Below are positions 5,829-6,680 of a DNA stretch of 6,680 bases, one piece after another (position 1 is the stretch's first letter; every line of letters begins with the position of its first letter). The translations under genes and the position numbers were made by a program. Below the pieces are notes generated by a model. That model was not told the origin of the DNA and searched no databases. It worked only from the letters and a program-made list of their open reading frames with translations. Source of the DNA: Deltaproteobacteria bacterium (GTDB taxonomy: Bacteria > Desulfobacterota > Desulfovibrionia > Desulfovibrionales > Desulfovibrionaceae); the NCBI GenBank assembly GCA_020861205.1, contig JAJBSY010000419.1, positions 1 through 6,680 on the forward strand, in the 5' to 3' direction.

Positions 5829-6608
5829 ATGAAATTGTACTGCTTGGACGGCGGCTACATCAACACCGAATGGCAGTTTCTCGTTGCCGGCTACCGCGTC
5901 GGCGAACCCTTCAAATCCCCCATGTGCATGTTCCTTATCGACCACCCCAAGGGCAAGGTGCTGTTCGACACGGGCCTCAACATCGCCTGCGCGGACGATC
6001 CCTACAAGTATTATAGCCCGGAAATTCTCGGCCCGTACAAGCCGGTCATGACCGAAGACCAGGCCGCGAAGAACGTTATCGCCAAGGCTGGCTACAAGCC
6101 GGAGGACATCGACTACGTCGTCATCTCCCACTTGCATTTCGACCATACCGGCGGCGTGGGCGATTTCCCCAACGCGACCTACATCGTGCACCAGCGGGAG
6201 CTGGAATACGCGTACAACCCCCCGGCCTACCAGCTTTCCGCCTATCTGCGCAAAGACTTCGACGGCAAGGGCATTGAGTGGTACGTCCTGCGCGGCGCCC
6301 TCGACGGCGGCTACGACCTCTTTGACGACGACACCATCCGCCTGTACCTGACCCCGGGGCACACCGCGGGCCATATGTCCATGCGCGTCAAACTGCCCAA
6401 AACAGGCCCGGTCATGCTGACCCAGGACGCCTGCTACACCACGGTCAACCTTGCCGGCAAGCTCCCCGGCCTGATGGACCATGCGGAGGCCACGCTCATC
6501 AGCACCAAGTTCTTCCAGTTCCGCCAGAAGACCGGCACCTGGATCGTTCCCGGCCATGACCCCGAAGTATGGCCGACGCTGAAGAAAGCCCCCGAATACT
6601 ACGACTAA
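5829..6608 (+). CDS. Metallo-beta-lactamase-fold lactonase, AiiA/AttM (BlcC) type
   Basis: This 259-residue hydrolase has a dinuclear metal site and is expected to open a lactone ring to the hydroxy acid. All ligands are present: HLHFDH gives His101, His103, Asp105 and His106, TPGHTAGH gives His178, QDACY gives Asp200, and PGHD gives His243. Tyr203, three residues after the bridging Asp, matches the Tyr that assists catalysis in AiiA-type lactonases and separates this group from glyoxalase II and RNase Z branches. The domain order, the length and the C-terminal KKAPEYYD resemble (from memory) the gamma-butyrolactone lactonase BlcC/AttM. There is no signal peptide, so it is cytoplasmic. A strong ribosome site AGGAGGT (5817-5823) precedes the ATG by 5 nt. 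As the last gene of a dehydrogenase cluster it more likely opens a sugar- or diol-derived lactone than quenches homoserine-lactone signals. Annotation as N-acyl homoserine lactonase would be an over-reading. Confidence 0.9.
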   Translation: MKLYCLDGGYINTEWQFLVAGYRVGEPFKSPMCMFLIDHPKGKVLFDTGLNIACADDPYKYYSPEILGPYKPVMTEDQAAKNVIAKAGYKPEDIDYVVISHLHFDHTGGVGDFPNATYIVHQRELEYAYNPPAYQLSAYLRKDFDGKGIEWYVLRGALDGGYDLFDDDTIRLYLTPGHTAGHMSMRVKLPKTGPVMLTQDACYTTVNLAGKLPGLMDHAEATLISTKFFQFRQKTGTWIVPGHDPEVWPTLKKAPEYYD

Positions 6609-6613
6609 TCCAT

Positions 6614-6652
6614 GGCCGGCCTCGCGGGGGAGGAATTCCCCCGCGCCCGGCC
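6614..6652. terminator. Strong GC-rich hairpin after the lactonase gene, possible operon end
   Basis: The inner stem pairs 6623-6631 with 6637-6645 (9 bp, loop GGAAT). The outer stem pairs GGCCGG (6614-6619) with CCGGCC (6647-6652), across a small internal loop. It starts 6 nt after the stop codon of the last visible gene, which is a typical terminator position. No T-run follows (CACCGCACGATC), so it would have to act as a Rho-type or mRNA 3'-end-protecting structure. The remaining 28 bases to the window end hold no recognisable gene start. Confidence 0.5.
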
Positions 6653-6680
6653 CACCGCACGATCAAAAGTAAGATTACCA

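Overview
The window is a single block of seven genes, all on the + strand and separated by short gaps (143, 78, 75, 49, 30 and 46 nt). Each complete gene has a good Shine-Dalgarno sequence. It looks like one catabolic operon, or the downstream part of one. No tRNA, rRNA, mobile element, CRISPR array or convincing promoter was seen. The DNA is GC-rich by eye (high fifties per cent, not computed), with strong G/C preference at third codon positions. That preference explains the many long shadow frames. The gene style and an E2/E3 pair beside alcohol dehydrogenases would suit a GC-rich fermentative or sulfidogenic anaerobe, for example a Desulfovibrio-like bacterium. That assignment is a guess from style, not something the sequence proves.

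Layout. (a) Positions 2-1018 hold the 3' part of a dihydrolipoamide acyltransferase (E2): two successive peripheral-subunit-binding domains, then the catalytic core. Its lipoyl domain, and presumably the E1 genes, lie upstream of the window. (b) A 143-nt gap holds a large imperfect inverted repeat and two mutually exclusive small hairpins. (c) 1162-2544 encodes dihydrolipoyl dehydrogenase (E3). (d) 2623-3345 encodes a classical short-chain dehydrogenase (SDR). (e) 3421-4452 encodes a zinc-dependent medium-chain alcohol/polyol dehydrogenase (MDR). (f) 4502-4969 encodes a small VOC-fold metalloprotein with methylmalonyl-CoA-epimerase-like ligand spacing. (g) 5000-5782 encodes a second SDR. (h) 5829-6608 encodes a metallo-beta-lactamase-fold lactonase of the AiiA/AttM(BlcC) type. 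A strong hairpin follows it at 6614-6652.

How they may work together (inference). The three dehydrogenases would oxidise hydroxyl groups of a polyol, sugar-like or diol substrate. The VOC protein would epimerise or isomerise an intermediate, the lactonase would open a lactone, and the E1-E2-E3 complex would convert a resulting 2-oxo acid or acyloin to an acyl-CoA while regenerating NADH. A 2,3-butanediol/acetoin route explains E2, E3, the MDR and one SDR, but not the VOC protein or the lactonase. The substrate may therefore be something else, and the gene combination is the most interesting feature of the window. GC-rich hairpins without U-tracts sit in four gaps or flanks (after E2, after E3, after SDR 1 and after the lactonase gene). 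They suggest mRNA processing or differential stability rather than simple intrinsic termination.
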